Shown: positions 1 to 8,123, counted from the stretch's first letter. The stretch: 20,115 bases of DNA from Anaerolineae bacterium (GCA_016783285.1 JADHWW010000032.1:1-20115); one strand, 5' to 3'. Program-made: numbers and translations. The notes: generated from the letters alone by a model not told the origin.

Positions 1-2
1 TG

Positions 3-1124
3 CGGGAAACAGCGGGCCTCTTCGACGTGGCCCACAGGGGGGCCTGTGAGATCGAAGGTCCTCACGCCACTGCCTTCCTGGACACGGTCCTATCCAATTA
101 CGCCGCCTGGCTGGAGGACGGCCAGTCATGCTACGGCTACCTGCTCGACCCCGACGGGAAGGTCATTGACGACGTGATGATCTACCGTCGCCGGGCGGAC
201 CTGTACCTGATGGTGGTCAACGCCTCCAACGAGGAGAAGGACTGGGACTGGCTGAACGCGGTGAACGAGCGGCGGGTCGTCATTGACCGGGATCGCCCGT
301 GGGTGCAGGTGGAAGCGCGGGCGACCTTGCGCAACCTGAAGGACCCGGCGGCGGGGAAACGGCAGAAACGAGACCTGGCGCTGCAAGGACCAGCGTCCTT
401 GCCGACGCTGCAGGCGCTGACCGACGATCCTGAGGTCAAAGCGGCGCTGGCCCGGGTGCGCCGTACCGACCTGATCGAGTGCGAGTTGGCCGGATTGCCA
501 CTGGTGGTGACCCGCACCGGCTACTGCGGCGAGGAGTGGGGGTACGAGATTCTAGTCCATCCTGACGACGCCGCCCGGCTGTGGGAGGCGATCCTGGAGG
601 CGGGGGAGCCCTTCGGGGTGAAGCCAACAGGGCTGGCGGCCCGCGACTCCACGCGCACCGAGGCGGGGCTACCCCTCTACGGCCACGAACTGGCCGGGCC
701 GTTCGACATCTCCCCCATCGAGGCTGGCTTCCCTGGCTACGTCAAGTACCACAAGCCCTTCTTCGTCGGACGGGACGCACTGCTGGCACGCGAGGAGAGC
801 CTCACCCGGGAAGTGATCCGCTTCCGGGTCAACCAGAAAGGGGTGCGGAGGCCACACACATGCGACCCGGTGGTCAATCGCAAGGGCCAGCACATCGGCC
901 ACGTCACCAGTTGCTCCATTGACACGGAAGGGTACCTGCTGGGGCAGGCCATCGTCGAGAAGCGATACAACGTCCCCGAGACTCCTATAGCCATCTTCCC
1001 CCTGGGCGGGAAGTCGCTTGAGGAGGCGTTGATGAAAGGCAAGCGAGTGACCCTGCCCATGGAAGCGACGGTGCTGACGAGGTTCCCGGAGCAGGAGGGG
1101 ACGCGGATGAAGGTAGGCGAGTAG
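3..1124 (+). CDS. gcvT: GcvT-family aminomethyltransferase, 5' end outside the window
   Basis: The T-protein of the glycine cleavage system transfers the methylene group from the aminomethyl-lipoyl H-protein to tetrahydrofolate and releases ammonia. The frame is open from base 3 (RETAGLFDV), so the true start lies upstream; alignment to the GcvT domain of the fusion gene at 15129-18392 suggests about 45 missing N-terminal residues. Visible GcvT hallmarks are GKVIDDVMIY (the VIDD aspartate is the expected catalytic position), TRTGYCGEEWGYEI, AARDSTRTEAGLPLYGHEL and a C-terminal GHVTSCSIDTEGYLLGQA. It is clearly paralogous to the fused GcvT (compare EEKDWDWLNAVNER with MEKDWAWLQAANER). Oddity: the usual FDVSHMG loop reads FDVAHRG. 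It could be a standalone T-protein, the tail of another fusion, or a related folate-dependent demethylase; the family is secure, the substrate is not. Confidence 0.86.
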   Translation, partial: RETAGLFDVAHRGACEIEGPHATAFLDTVLSNYAAWLEDGQSCYGYLLDPDGKVIDDVMIYRRRADLYLMVVNASNEEKDWDWLNAVNERRVVIDRDRPWVQVEARATLRNLKDPAAGKRQKRDLALQGPASLPTLQALTDDPEVKAALARVRRTDLIECELAGLPLVVTRTGYCGEEWGYEILVHPDDAARLWEAILEAGEPFGVKPTGLAARDSTRTEAGLPLYGHELAGPFDISPIEAGFPGYVKYHKPFFVGRDALLAREESLTREVIRFRVNQKGVRRPHTCDPVVNRKGQHIGHVTSCSIDTEGYLLGQAIVEKRYNVPETPIAIFPLGGKSLEEALMKGKRVTLPMEATVLTRFPEQEGTRMKVGE

Positions 1125-1211
1125 CGGACTGCAACTGCCATTCTCATCAACACGTCTGGCAGGGCCACGAGGGGGGCGGTTGCCCTACCGTGTAAATCAA
1201 GAGGTGTACCT

Positions 1212-2726
1212 ATGAGCAAAAAGGAAGAGATGAAAGAAGTCTCCGACCTGATCACCCGCTTCACAGAAGGCCTGGTCAGCAGCAAGATGAAAATCGAAGA
1301 GGGTGAGTGGATCGTCGAGCAGTTGCAGGTTCTTGCCGACGACGCTGTGCCTCGTATCGTGAAGATACTCGCATCTCCCAACGAAGAAAATCGCCTCGCG
1401 GCGCTCGTGCTGCTACGCGAACTGGGCGACCCTCGCGCGGTGAGACCGCTGCGACGGATGCTGCACAAACCTGACTACAGCGACGGAGAGAAACTGAAAG
1501 TCATCCAGACGCTTGAAACATTGGGATCACCGATTGACGCGGCTACCTTCCGCCGCGCCATCTCCGACCCCGACGCGCTGATGAAAAACTCGATGAGTCA
1601 GATGCTAGAGTCGATCGAAGACCCAGGCCATGTGGAAGCCTTCCTGGCAGTGATGACAGAGGCGCCGCCAGAGATGCCAGAGCTGTACGTGCGTGATGTG
1701 CTGGCGCCCCTTGCCGACCGGCGACTCCTGCTTATGCTGACTGCATTGCTTCACAACGAGCACGACGTTGTGATCGTAGCCGCCATAGATGCTATCGAAC
1801 GGCTGAAAGAACCAGCGGTCATCCCTCTCCTGGAGGAACGCGCCCAATACGACTCCTCCTTCCAGGTGCGCCATGCCGCCGAGAACGCGGCGCTGCGGCT
1901 TCGGACGCGTATCGGCGCTCCCAACGAAGAGCATACACGCCGACCCTGGATCACCACCTCCCCGCTACCTCTCGCCTGCTGCCTGCTGTGCACAATAGAC
2001 GGCAGCGGCGGCCAAGTACTCTTCATCGCGCGCGAGCAGGCCGACGGCAACTTGCAGGTCCTTGACCTGATGTTCAATGACCACGAAGGTATCAAGGATT
2101 GCTTCAGCATCGTCGTAGATGAGAAGGAACTGAATGAAATGGCAGACTCCTTTGGCAATGCCGAGTTCGTGGACATCAGCCTGGAGCGTGTCCGCGCCGA
2201 GGCGGCCCGTGCTTACCAGGTCACACTCGACGCTCATCGTCGTCTGCCACCCGCCTTCATAGCCTGGCAGGGCTGGGTGGAAGGGAAAGACCTGCGCTCA
2301 ATAGAGGAGTTTCCCCTGCCTTCCGCCGACCCGTCCCAACAAGCAAACCTGCTGGCGGAATGTACGGAGCTTCTGACGCTGGAAGAATTTGACTACTGGT
2401 TCTTCAATCCTGACGAGGTGGAGCCTTTCGTCCCTCGCTACCGCAAATTGATTCGTCGGGGCCAGGCGAATCGGGGCCAAGCCTCTTTCGAGACTCTGCT
2501 TGACCAGGCCATCGCGGGTGTAGTGGACGATAAGCATCGCCATCTCCTGTCCGAGCGGCTGCGCCGCCAGGCATGGCTATTGGCCCAACTCTACGAGGAA
2601 GAAGAAGTGGCTCTGTGGGCACTGGTCGCCGCCGCCGCGCTCAAGGGGGGTATGCTCGTCGAACACCCTCTGCTGCGGGGCATGATGGACCGCAGTCTCC
2701 TCAACGCCATCGGGCGATACCAATAG
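1212..2726 (+). CDS. HEAT-repeat protein with unknown C-terminal domain
   Basis: The product has 504 residues. The ATG is preceded by AGAGGTG at suitable distance. Residues about 20-230 are alpha-helical HEAT-type repeats (for example NRLAALVLLRELGDPRAVRP, DVVIVAAIDAIERLKEPAVI, FQVRHAAENAALRLR), normally a protein-protein interaction scaffold. From about residue 240 a different, mostly alpha/beta region begins (LPLACCLLCTIDGSGGQVLF, LDLMFNDHEGIKDCF), followed by a charged helical tail ending near the stop. There is no signal peptide or membrane helix, so it is probably cytosolic. I do not recognise the C-terminal half as a named family. It is followed after 1 base by a second unknown gene, suggesting a two-gene unit. 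A hairpin-prone stretch (AGGGCC...TTGCCCT, about 1159-1186) lies just upstream. Function unknown. Confidence 0.85.
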   Translation: MSKKEEMKEVSDLITRFTEGLVSSKMKIEEGEWIVEQLQVLADDAVPRIVKILASPNEENRLAALVLLRELGDPRAVRPLRRMLHKPDYSDGEKLKVIQTLETLGSPIDAATFRRAISDPDALMKNSMSQMLESIEDPGHVEAFLAVMTEAPPEMPELYVRDVLAPLADRRLLLMLTALLHNEHDVVIVAAIDAIERLKEPAVIPLLEERAQYDSSFQVRHAAENAALRLRTRIGAPNEEHTRRPWITTSPLPLACCLLCTIDGSGGQVLFIAREQADGNLQVLDLMFNDHEGIKDCFSIVVDEKELNEMADSFGNAEFVDISLERVRAEAARAYQVTLDAHRRLPPAFIAWQGWVEGKDLRSIEEFPLPSADPSQQANLLAECTELLTLEEFDYWFFNPDEVEPFVPRYRKLIRRGQANRGQASFETLLDQAIAGVVDDKHRHLLSERLRRQAWLLAQLYEEEEVALWALVAAAALKGGMLVEHPLLRGMMDRSLLNAIGRYQ

Positions 2727-2727
2727 C

Positions 2728-3201
2728 GTGAAACGTGAGGCATATATATTGAGTCGAATCATCAATACCCAAAGTCCGGGCAAAATCCGCAACCAACATC
2801 GCCGTACTATCGCCGAGGCGCTGCGGCGACTGAGCCAGAAGCCACAATTGGACGGCGAGGCTAAAGACCTGGCTGCCCTCATCGTCTCCTCCCTGCACTC
2901 CATCGCCGACACCGTTGACCAAACCATTGATGCCTGGGAGAAGCGTGATTATTACATGAAAGCCGAGCGCTTTCGCGAGAAGTGGCGCTGGCTGGAACCC
3001 ATCACCGACGAATTGAGCGCCATCATCGGTGGGACCAGCGAAGAGCGGCGGCGGTCAGGAGACCTTGCCGAACGGTGGGATCAACTTCCGTCCGTCCTGG
3101 CCCGGCTGATGCCCCACTTCGCCGACATCAAGATCAAGCAGATGACCCGCAAACCGACTCTATGGCAGGGTGCTTACGAAAGGTTCGTGCGGGAGGACTA
3201 A
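2728..3201 (+). CDS. Small hypothetical protein coupled to the HEAT-repeat gene
   Basis: The product has 157 residues. The GTG start lies 1 base after the TAG stop of the HEAT gene, the classic arrangement for translational coupling; no good Shine-Dalgarno precedes the GTG. An in-frame TTG at 2749 has GAGG upstream and is an alternative start. The protein is predicted all-helical, charged and soluble (DGEAKDLAALIVSSLHSIAD, MKAERFREKWRWLEPITDEL), with no signal peptide, metal motif or catalytic motif that I recognise. Spacing suggests it is a partner or accessory of the HEAT protein. It converges on the opine-dehydrogenase-like gene with only 27 bases between the stops. Confidence 0.75.
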   Translation: MKREAYILSRIINTQSPGKIRNQHRRTIAEALRRLSQKPQLDGEAKDLAALIVSSLHSIADTVDQTIDAWEKRDYYMKAERFREKWRWLEPITDELSAIIGGTSEERRRSGDLAERWDQLPSVLARLMPHFADIKIKQMTRKPTLWQGAYERFVRED

Positions 3202-3228
3202 GACCCTTCTGATTCTTGAGACGCACTC

Positions 3229-4380
3229 TCAGTCTCCCGACCCGTACTCAGCCTGTTGATTCGTCGCCGGATATACCGAGTCGACTCGGCCATCTTGCAC
3301 ATAGCGCCTGATCTCACCGACACGCAGCCCTTTCAAACCCATATCTTCCACCGTGCGCCCCCGCTCATAGTAGTTGGTGCCGTGGGTCACGCAAGCCAGC
3401 CGGATCATCGCATCAACCGCCCAGGTGTCCACACCGAACTGGGCACCCAACGAGGCTAACGGCACCAGGCTAAAGGGCACATCTTCAAAGATATAGCGAT
3501 GGCGCAGGCTGCGCGGCGCTCTGATCCCCTGGTAACCCGGGTTGGCCTGTATCGCTTCGTACAGGGTCTCCCCTTTCGCTGAATAGGCATCATCCAACCA
3601 TCTCAAGGCCGATCGAGCGCGCACCCCCAGCGCAGCCGCGATGGTTACCCGCTCCCGATCCAGCACCTCCAGCACGTGGGCAATGGAGCGGGTAACACCG
3701 TCTATGTAGAACTGAAAATCTCCCTTGGTGTGCTCGATCCACCCGGCGTTGAGGAGCGTCAGCGCCGGGTGAAAGATCGCCCCCATGTTGTCCAGGCTGG
3801 TATGGAGAACGTTGGGGACAGGAATAAACTGGGGATAAGCATCACACACCGTCTCCAGTACATAACCTGTGCGCGTGGCCGGCAGGGCAACCAGGGGGAC
3901 GGTGTTCTTGTGACGGAAGATGCGGGCCTGGGCCGGGCCGGTGCTACGGCTGGCGAAGACAAAGGTGCCAGCCTCGGCCACGACGACGTCGGCGGCACAG
4001 CCCGCCTGGTTGAGAATCTGGCGGAACTCCAGCGCCCCACCGGTGCGGCCTGGGTTGAGTATCACGATCTGGCCATCGCGCAGGTAGGGAGCGCAACTAT
4101 GAGCGATATCCCGGTGACCCGAAGCGGGCACGACAACCATGACCACGTCGGCACCGTCGAGCGCCTCTGCGATATCAGAGGTGACGACCGCTAGGCGGCA
4201 ACAGCGGGAGACGCCACTCTCGTACTCCAGGTCAATCTCGCCGCGCAAAGCGATCTCACTGACGCGCTCGGCGGTGCGGTTGTAGAGATTTACTGTGAAG
4301 CCTTTGGCAGCCAGGTCCGCCGCCATTGCTTTGCCGCCGTGACCCGCGCCAATCACTGTATAACGCGTCTCCTTGTTCAT
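3229..4380 (-). CDS. Octopine/opine dehydrogenase family oxidoreductase
   Basis: The product has 383 residues. Members reductively condense an amino acid with a 2-oxo acid using NAD(P)H, or run the reverse reaction. The N-terminal Rossmann domain is clear: TRYTVIGAGHGGKAMAADLA with GAGHGG at residues 11-16, then a beta-strand with NLYNRT. The C-terminal helical octopine-dehydrogenase domain contains LDNMGAIFHPALTLLNAGW (H204 is the expected catalytic histidine) and HTKGDFQFYIDG. Length fits the family. The ATG follows GAGGAGAG with about 5-base spacing. It lies 86 bases downstream of the cobalamin-binding gene on the same strand, so cotranscription is likely. Family members include true opine dehydrogenases and NAD/NADP-octopine/nopaline-type enzymes with other substrates; the substrate cannot be read from sequence. 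Confidence 0.86.
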   Translation of the reverse strand: MNKETRYTVIGAGHGGKAMAADLAAKGFTVNLYNRTAERVSEIALRGEIDLEYESGVSRCCRLAVVTSDIAEALDGADVVMVVVPASGHRDIAHSCAPYLRDGQIVILNPGRTGGALEFRQILNQAGCAADVVVAEAGTFVFASRSTGPAQARIFRHKNTVPLVALPATRTGYVLETVCDAYPQFIPVPNVLHTSLDNMGAIFHPALTLLNAGWIEHTKGDFQFYIDGVTRSIAHVLEVLDRERVTIAAALGVRARSALRWLDDAYSAKGETLYEAIQANPGYQGIRAPRSLRHRYIFEDVPFSLVPLASLGAQFGVDTWAVDAMIRLACVTHGTNYYERGRTVEDMGLKGLRVGEIRRYVQDGRVDSVYPATNQQAEYGSGD

Positions 4381-4466
4381 TCATTCTCTCCTCTCAGTGA
4401 CCTTGTAACTGGTATCCCGTGGAAATACGGTATCTTCGCGTCCAAACTATCATGCAGACCGTGTCA

Positions 4467-6149
4467 TCATGCCAGCAGCCTGTTGCCGACGAGCCGTTCC
4501 TCCTCCGAAAGCGCACGCCCCGTGGCCAGGTCCACCGCCACGCATGCCCCACGCGGATCTATGCGGGTGACGATTTGCCCGCGCGCGAAGGGATTGTTGC
4601 GCAGATGGGGCGCATCCAACACTCCCTCTGTCACCGCCCGCGCCAGGGTGACCGGGTCGGTGAGCGGATCTGCCACGTCTGGCCCGGCCAGCCCGCGGAT
4701 GACCGCCAGCGTGACCTTGGCCTCGCGGATCAGTTCCTGTTTGCGCTGCTGAACGGCGGGGTCGGCCGTCATGTCCGGCTGGCCGCGGAGCCCGTTCTCG
4801 ATCGTCCGGCGGGCCAGTTTGCATGCCTCGATCACGTCGCTGGCGGTGGCGGCGTGGTGGGCCTCGGTGTGGCCGACCACGTGGACGATGTGAGGACGCA
4901 GCGCCATCTGCAGGTAGATGCTGGTCGCCAGGTGAGCGCGGGCCGCGTCCGGGTCCAGCGGATAACTCAACAGCCCAGTGCGCGTCTGCCGCCAGATGCG
5001 GACAGTCCCCCTCCCCGACCCTCCCCCATCAATGGAGGGAGACGAGAGCGGCGCGATCATTTCCAGGCAAGCCAGCATCTTCGCCAGATCCATCGCGTCG
5101 GAGAGACCCGGCGGGCTGTTGAACATCATCTGGGCGATGTAGTCGCGCACGCCGAATGCGCGGGCATTGTAGGCCGAGAGATAAGCCGAGACGACGAAAA
5201 TCACGTCGGGCGCATCGCGCAATCCCCAATGGTGCGGCTCATTCAATTCGACCGGGATGTCCCGCTCGCCGTACCAGGCCATCACCTTCTGGTGCTCGCG
5301 GATGGAACCCTCCAGGTCCCAGGGGCCACGACCGTCCATGAGGTTAAACCAGAAGATAGGGATGGCGCAGAAGGCGATGTAAATGGTCTCCACGTACATC
5401 TCGGCCAGACGGACGAAGTCGTCGGTGCCGGAGTAGGTGCGCATGAGGGGGAAGTTCCCGCGCCGGCTGGCAGTATAGAGGGCCCGGTAGTCGTCGGGGC
5501 TGCGCACCGGTACCCCGCCCGCCCCTCGGCGGCGCGGGTTCTGCCGCTCTGGATGGAAGAAGTTGGCCTGGGCATCCTGGTCAATGCCCAGCGAGACGAC
5601 ATCCAGCACCTGGGCCTCAGCGATACGGGCGATCCCATCGCGGGTGGCTTCCACTGTCGGTAGACCGAAATGATGGCGGATGACCGGGAAGGGAGCCTTC
5701 CAGGCGATGCGCTCCACGGTCGTCTGGGGGAAGTCAGCCTCGGCGAGCGCGCCGTGGGACTGGCCCTTCAGGTAGGCCAGTACTGCCTCGGCTGGTTCGC
5801 CACCCTCGAACACGCGTTCGAAGAAGCCAATGGCCCGCGCACGCTCGGCCACCGGCGGCGTCCCGCCGAAAGCGAAGCGCACGCCGGCAGCGCGCAGATC
5901 GTCCGCTTCCTCCGCAAAATCGGCCAGCAACCGCTCGCCGGTCTCTGGGGTCAGCCGGTAGGAGACGCCCACCAGGTCGGCCTGCTTGAGCCGGGCGGCC
6001 TCCAGAACCTCCTTGACCGGGACCGCCGGGCCGAGAAACACAGTGTGCCAGCCGGCGGCCTCGGCCAGTCGCAGGAAGTTCATCACGCCGGCCACGTGGA
6101 CGCACTCGCCCAATGCGCCAGCAACCACAATCTTCGCGCCTTTTGCCAT
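4467..6149 (-). CDS. Cobalamin (B12)-binding domain protein with mutase-like C-terminal region
   Basis: The product has 560 residues from the ATG at 6149; this start is chosen because GGAAGGA lies 6 bases upstream, whereas the ATG at 6155 abuts that site. Residues 1-130 look like a Rossmann-like B12-binding domain: AKIVVAGALGECVHVAG (H18 as candidate lower cobalt ligand, in an altered DxHxxG motif where D is C), then FAFGGTPP and a helix. The remainder (about 145-480) resembles the TIM-barrel part of carbon-skeleton mutases such as glutamate mutase (RTYSGTDDFVRLAEMYVETI, VELNEPHHWGLRD, IAQMMFNSPPGLSDAMDLAK); this second assignment is inference. About residues 368-381 are encoded by a palindromic repeat inserted in frame (SSPSIDGGGSGRGT). 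The likely operon partner is the opine-dehydrogenase-like gene downstream. It could alternatively be a corrinoid methyltransferase component. Exact reaction unknown. Confidence 0.72.
   Translation of the reverse strand: MAKGAKIVVAGALGECVHVAGVMNFLRLAEAAGWHTVFLGPAVPVKEVLEAARLKQADLVGVSYRLTPETGERLLADFAEEADDLRAAGVRFAFGGTPPVAERARAIGFFERVFEGGEPAEAVLAYLKGQSHGALAEADFPQTTVERIAWKAPFPVIRHHFGLPTVEATRDGIARIAEAQVLDVVSLGIDQDAQANFFHPERQNPRRRGAGGVPVRSPDDYRALYTASRRGNFPLMRTYSGTDDFVRLAEMYVETIYIAFCAIPIFWFNLMDGRGPWDLEGSIREHQKVMAWYGERDIPVELNEPHHWGLRDAPDVIFVVSAYLSAYNARAFGVRDYIAQMMFNSPPGLSDAMDLAKMLACLEMIAPLSSPSIDGGGSGRGTVRIWRQTRTGLLSYPLDPDAARAHLATSIYLQMALRPHIVHVVGHTEAHHAATASDVIEACKLARRTIENGLRGQPDMTADPAVQQRKQELIREAKVTLAVIRGLAGPDVADPLTDPVTLARAVTEGVLDAPHLRNNPFARGQIVTRIDPRGACVAVDLATGRALSEEERLVGNRLLA
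5007..5042 (-). repeat. Palindromic GC-rich repeat inside the cobalamin-protein gene
   Basis: On the minus strand it reads CTCCCTCC-loop-GGGGGAGGG-TC-GGGGAGGG, the same design as the copy at 17088-17121. Here it is translated as SSPSIDGGGSGRGT without breaking the frame. Confidence 0.7.
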
Positions 6150-6187
6150 CTTCATTCCTTCCACCAGCAACGAGAAACATGTCTCAG

Positions 6188-6219
6188 CCAGATGCTCCAA
6201 GGCGCTCTGCGACCGCCGT
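6188..6219. repeat. Dispersed 32-base repeat, copy 1
   Basis: CCAGATGCTCCAAGGCG followed by 7 divergent bases and ACCGCCGT; about 28 of 32 positions match copy 2 at 15040-15071. It lies in the leader of the cobalamin-protein gene. The central palindrome of copy 2 is degraded here. Confidence 0.6.
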
Positions 6220-6249
6220 TTCGGGCCAGAGCAAGGTTGTACGCGGGAA

Positions 6250-6345
6250 TCAGACCACTGTCGCCGTGCTGGCACATGCCTTCCGCGCCACTTCGGCAGC
6301 GGAGGCAAGTATCACGAAGGACTCGTCATCCAGCCCCAGCGGCGG
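6250..6345 (-). pseudogene. Possible C-terminal coding remnant
   Basis: Between the DUF1015 stop and the cobalamin gene start, one minus-strand frame reads LGLDDESFVILASAAEVARK followed by ACASTATVV and TGA. Composition is protein-like, but there is no start codon, so it may be the tail of a deleted gene or chance. The rest of 6150-6383 shows only a copy of a dispersed repeat. Confidence 0.25.
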
Positions 6346-6383
6346 CTCTTGACCACCGGGGCTGCTTCGCGTCTTGCGCGGCG

Positions 6384-7700
6384 CTACAGCCGCTCTTCCG
6401 CGCCGATGGGCATCATCACCAACCCGCCGATCACCTTGGGGTAGAAATCAGTGGATTTCTGGGGCATCCTCTCGTCGGCAGCGGTGCAGGCCCGCACCTG
6501 CTCCATTCGCGTGGGATTCATCACCAGCAGGAATTGCGCTTCCCCACCATCCACCGCGTCATATCCCATCTGCGGGTCGCGCAAGTACTCAATGTTCTCC
6601 TTACGCTCGACCGCCCCTTTGTCAATCCCCAGCACCTGCTCAACGAATAGCTCGTGGAGCACCGAGACGTCGAGCAGTCGCCAGCCAGGGGCGCGGTCTG
6701 GGAGCAATCTCTCAAGCACCACCGGGTCTCGCAGCGTGAGTACAGCGTAGGTCCCGTCGTAGAAGCCAAAGCGCGGATGCGACGGCTTGGCCTGGGCCAA
6801 TGCCGCCCCCAGCGCCGCCCGGTCCTCCTCTGGCGTCACCTCGAAGTACTCCCTCGTTCGCTCCAGCACCTCTGCCCCGCTCATCTGCCCATAGGAATGG
6901 ATGAGGCGATGGGTGGGTAGAATCACCAGCCCGGGATCTTCCATACTCACCAGCGTCACCATACGGTAGTTGAAGCCAGCATCGGGTGGAGCATCGGGAT
7001 GAGCGGCGCGCATCTCATCCCGATAGTTGAGCGCCGTCTCGTAGCGGTGATGACCGTCAGCGATGATCAGACTCCGCTTGGGGGCCATCTCCTCCACTAC
7101 CGCCTGTATCACCTGTGGGGCGGTCACGGCCCAAAACCGCTGCACTACATCATGCTCGAACAATTCGTGCAACTCGAGGCCCGATTGCCCCTCAATGGCC
7201 GCCCCCAGCAACTCATTGATCCGATCGCCGGGGTAGAGCATAAAAATGTGGCCGAAGTTGACCGCCGTGGCTCGCATCAGGTTGAGCCGGTCCACCTTGG
7301 GGCCAGAGTGCGTGCGCTCGTGGGGCAGGACAGTGCCCTCGTCGAACTCGCTCAACTCCAGCGCAGTGATCAGCCCCTGGCGGGTCCTCACGCTGCCGTC
7401 GGGAAGAGTGAACGTTTGGTGGAGGACGTAGAGAGCGGGCACCTGCTCCCGCACCAGGACACCCTCCCCCAGCCAGGACTCGTAAGTGTCCCGCGCGCGG
7501 GTGTAGACGTTGCTCGCCTCACCATCCCCCGCCTGTTCCTTCCCCTTAATGATGCGCACGACGTTGTAAGGGTTCAGGTCGTAGTACTTGTCCTGCAATC
7601 CATGCCGTACCCGGTCGTAGGGCTGGCTGATGATGGCGGACAGATCGTCAATCTTCTCCGGGTTGTAACGTACACCTCTGAAAGATCGAATGGTTGCCAT
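6384..7700 (-). CDS. DUF1015 family protein
   Basis: The product has 438 residues. The ATG at 7700 is chosen over an upstream in-frame ATG at 7745 because AGGAGGTG lies 4-5 bases before it and the family begins MATIRSFRGVRYNPEK. Characteristic family features are SQPYDRV near residue 25, NPYNVVRIIKGK, the PHERTHSGPKVDRLNLMRAT block, LIIADGHHRYETAL and the C-terminal NPTRMEQV...KSTDFYPK. Length is normal. The family is uncharacterised; from memory its genes often adjoin serA/serC-type genes, and this window carries serA about 5 kb away. Cytosolic, no membrane segments. It starts 51 bases after the aspartic protease stop on the same strand, with a 23-base palindrome in between. Confidence 0.9.
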   Translation of the reverse strand: MATIRSFRGVRYNPEKIDDLSAIISQPYDRVRHGLQDKYYDLNPYNVVRIIKGKEQAGDGEASNVYTRARDTYESWLGEGVLVREQVPALYVLHQTFTLPDGSVRTRQGLITALELSEFDEGTVLPHERTHSGPKVDRLNLMRATAVNFGHIFMLYPGDRINELLGAAIEGQSGLELHELFEHDVVQRFWAVTAPQVIQAVVEEMAPKRSLIIADGHHRYETALNYRDEMRAAHPDAPPDAGFNYRMVTLVSMEDPGLVILPTHRLIHSYGQMSGAEVLERTREYFEVTPEEDRAALGAALAQAKPSHPRFGFYDGTYAVLTLRDPVVLERLLPDRAPGWRLLDVSVLHELFVEQVLGIDKGAVERKENIEYLRDPQMGYDAVDGGEAQFLLVMNPTRMEQVRACTAADERMPQKSTDFYPKVIGGLVMMPIGAEERL

Positions 7701-7731
7701 ATTCACCTCCTGGACGAAACGGCATGTTGGA

Positions 7732-7754
7732 GGACAAGATGGCATCTTGTCCTA
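7732..7754. repeat. Perfect 23-base palindrome at the protease 3' end
   Basis: AGGACAAGATG and CATCTTGTCCT are inverted around a single G. The outer edge overlaps the TAG stop of the aspartic protease gene (7752-7754). It could act as a transcript-end hairpin, but there is no T tract; it looks like a dispersed palindromic unit. Confidence 0.75.
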
Positions 7755-8123
7755 CGAATCCCATTTAGCCCTCATCGCTCGACCACGCGATATCGTGTGT
7801 CGCTCCATATCTATGACGAGGCGGAAGTCCTGGAGAACGTGCGTCCCGGCGATTGGCTCACATTCGGGGGGGCCGATGACAACATTACCCGCAACCGTTT
7901 CACCACCGAAATCAAAGGGGCAGAAACCGTAAGGAAGCTCCTTGATGCTACCATCGGCCAGTTCAAGAGATACAGTTCCAGCAGGTTCGATGCCTGGATC
8001 ATCGGCGACCTTTTGTGGAATCCAGGCTCGCGTTGCTCCAGTATCCACAAGGAACGATACCTCTTGCTGTCGCTGCGGGTCGCGTATGTTGGCGACTACG
8101 AGTTCCAGAAAAACATCTCCCAT
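7752..8123 (-). CDS. Retropepsin-like aspartic protease domain protein
   Basis: The product has 123 residues from the ATG at 8123, which has AGGAGG 8 bases upstream; a GTG at 8132 is the alternative. The hallmark is FLVDTGATRAWIP with the D27-T28-G29 triad of clan AA aspartic proteases, followed by the usual beta pattern (SLELADGSIKELPYG) and a second conserved stretch near VVIGPPECEPIAGTHVLQDF. One domain with one DTG means the active enzyme would be a homodimer. There is no signal peptide or membrane anchor. Its substrate is unknown; bacterial single-domain members are mostly uncharacterised. The last codons and the TAG stop overlap a dispersed palindrome (7732-7754), which may have trimmed the original C-terminus. 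Confidence 0.8.
   Translation of the reverse strand: MGDVFLELVVANIRDPQRQQEVSFLVDTGATRAWIPQKVADDPGIEPAGTVSLELADGSIKELPYGFCPFDFGGETVAGNVVIGPPECEPIAGTHVLQDFRLVIDMERHTISRGRAMRAKWDS

Noticed and set aside
2722..2740. CGTGAAACGTGA at the small gene's start as a copy of the 13.5 kb satellite unit
   Set aside because: Only one and a half units match and the bases also encode the protein start; chance is enough.
4419..5663. Long plus-strand open frame of 414 codons
   Set aside because: It is antisense to the cobalamin-protein gene, rich in H/R/Q/G as expected of a GC-rich shadow frame, and has no recognisable domain.
6150..6383. Cobalamin riboswitch in the leader of the B12-binding gene
   Set aside because: No GCCACTG-type B12 box or the other conserved blocks could be found on the minus strand; only the dispersed repeat and a coding-like stretch are visible.
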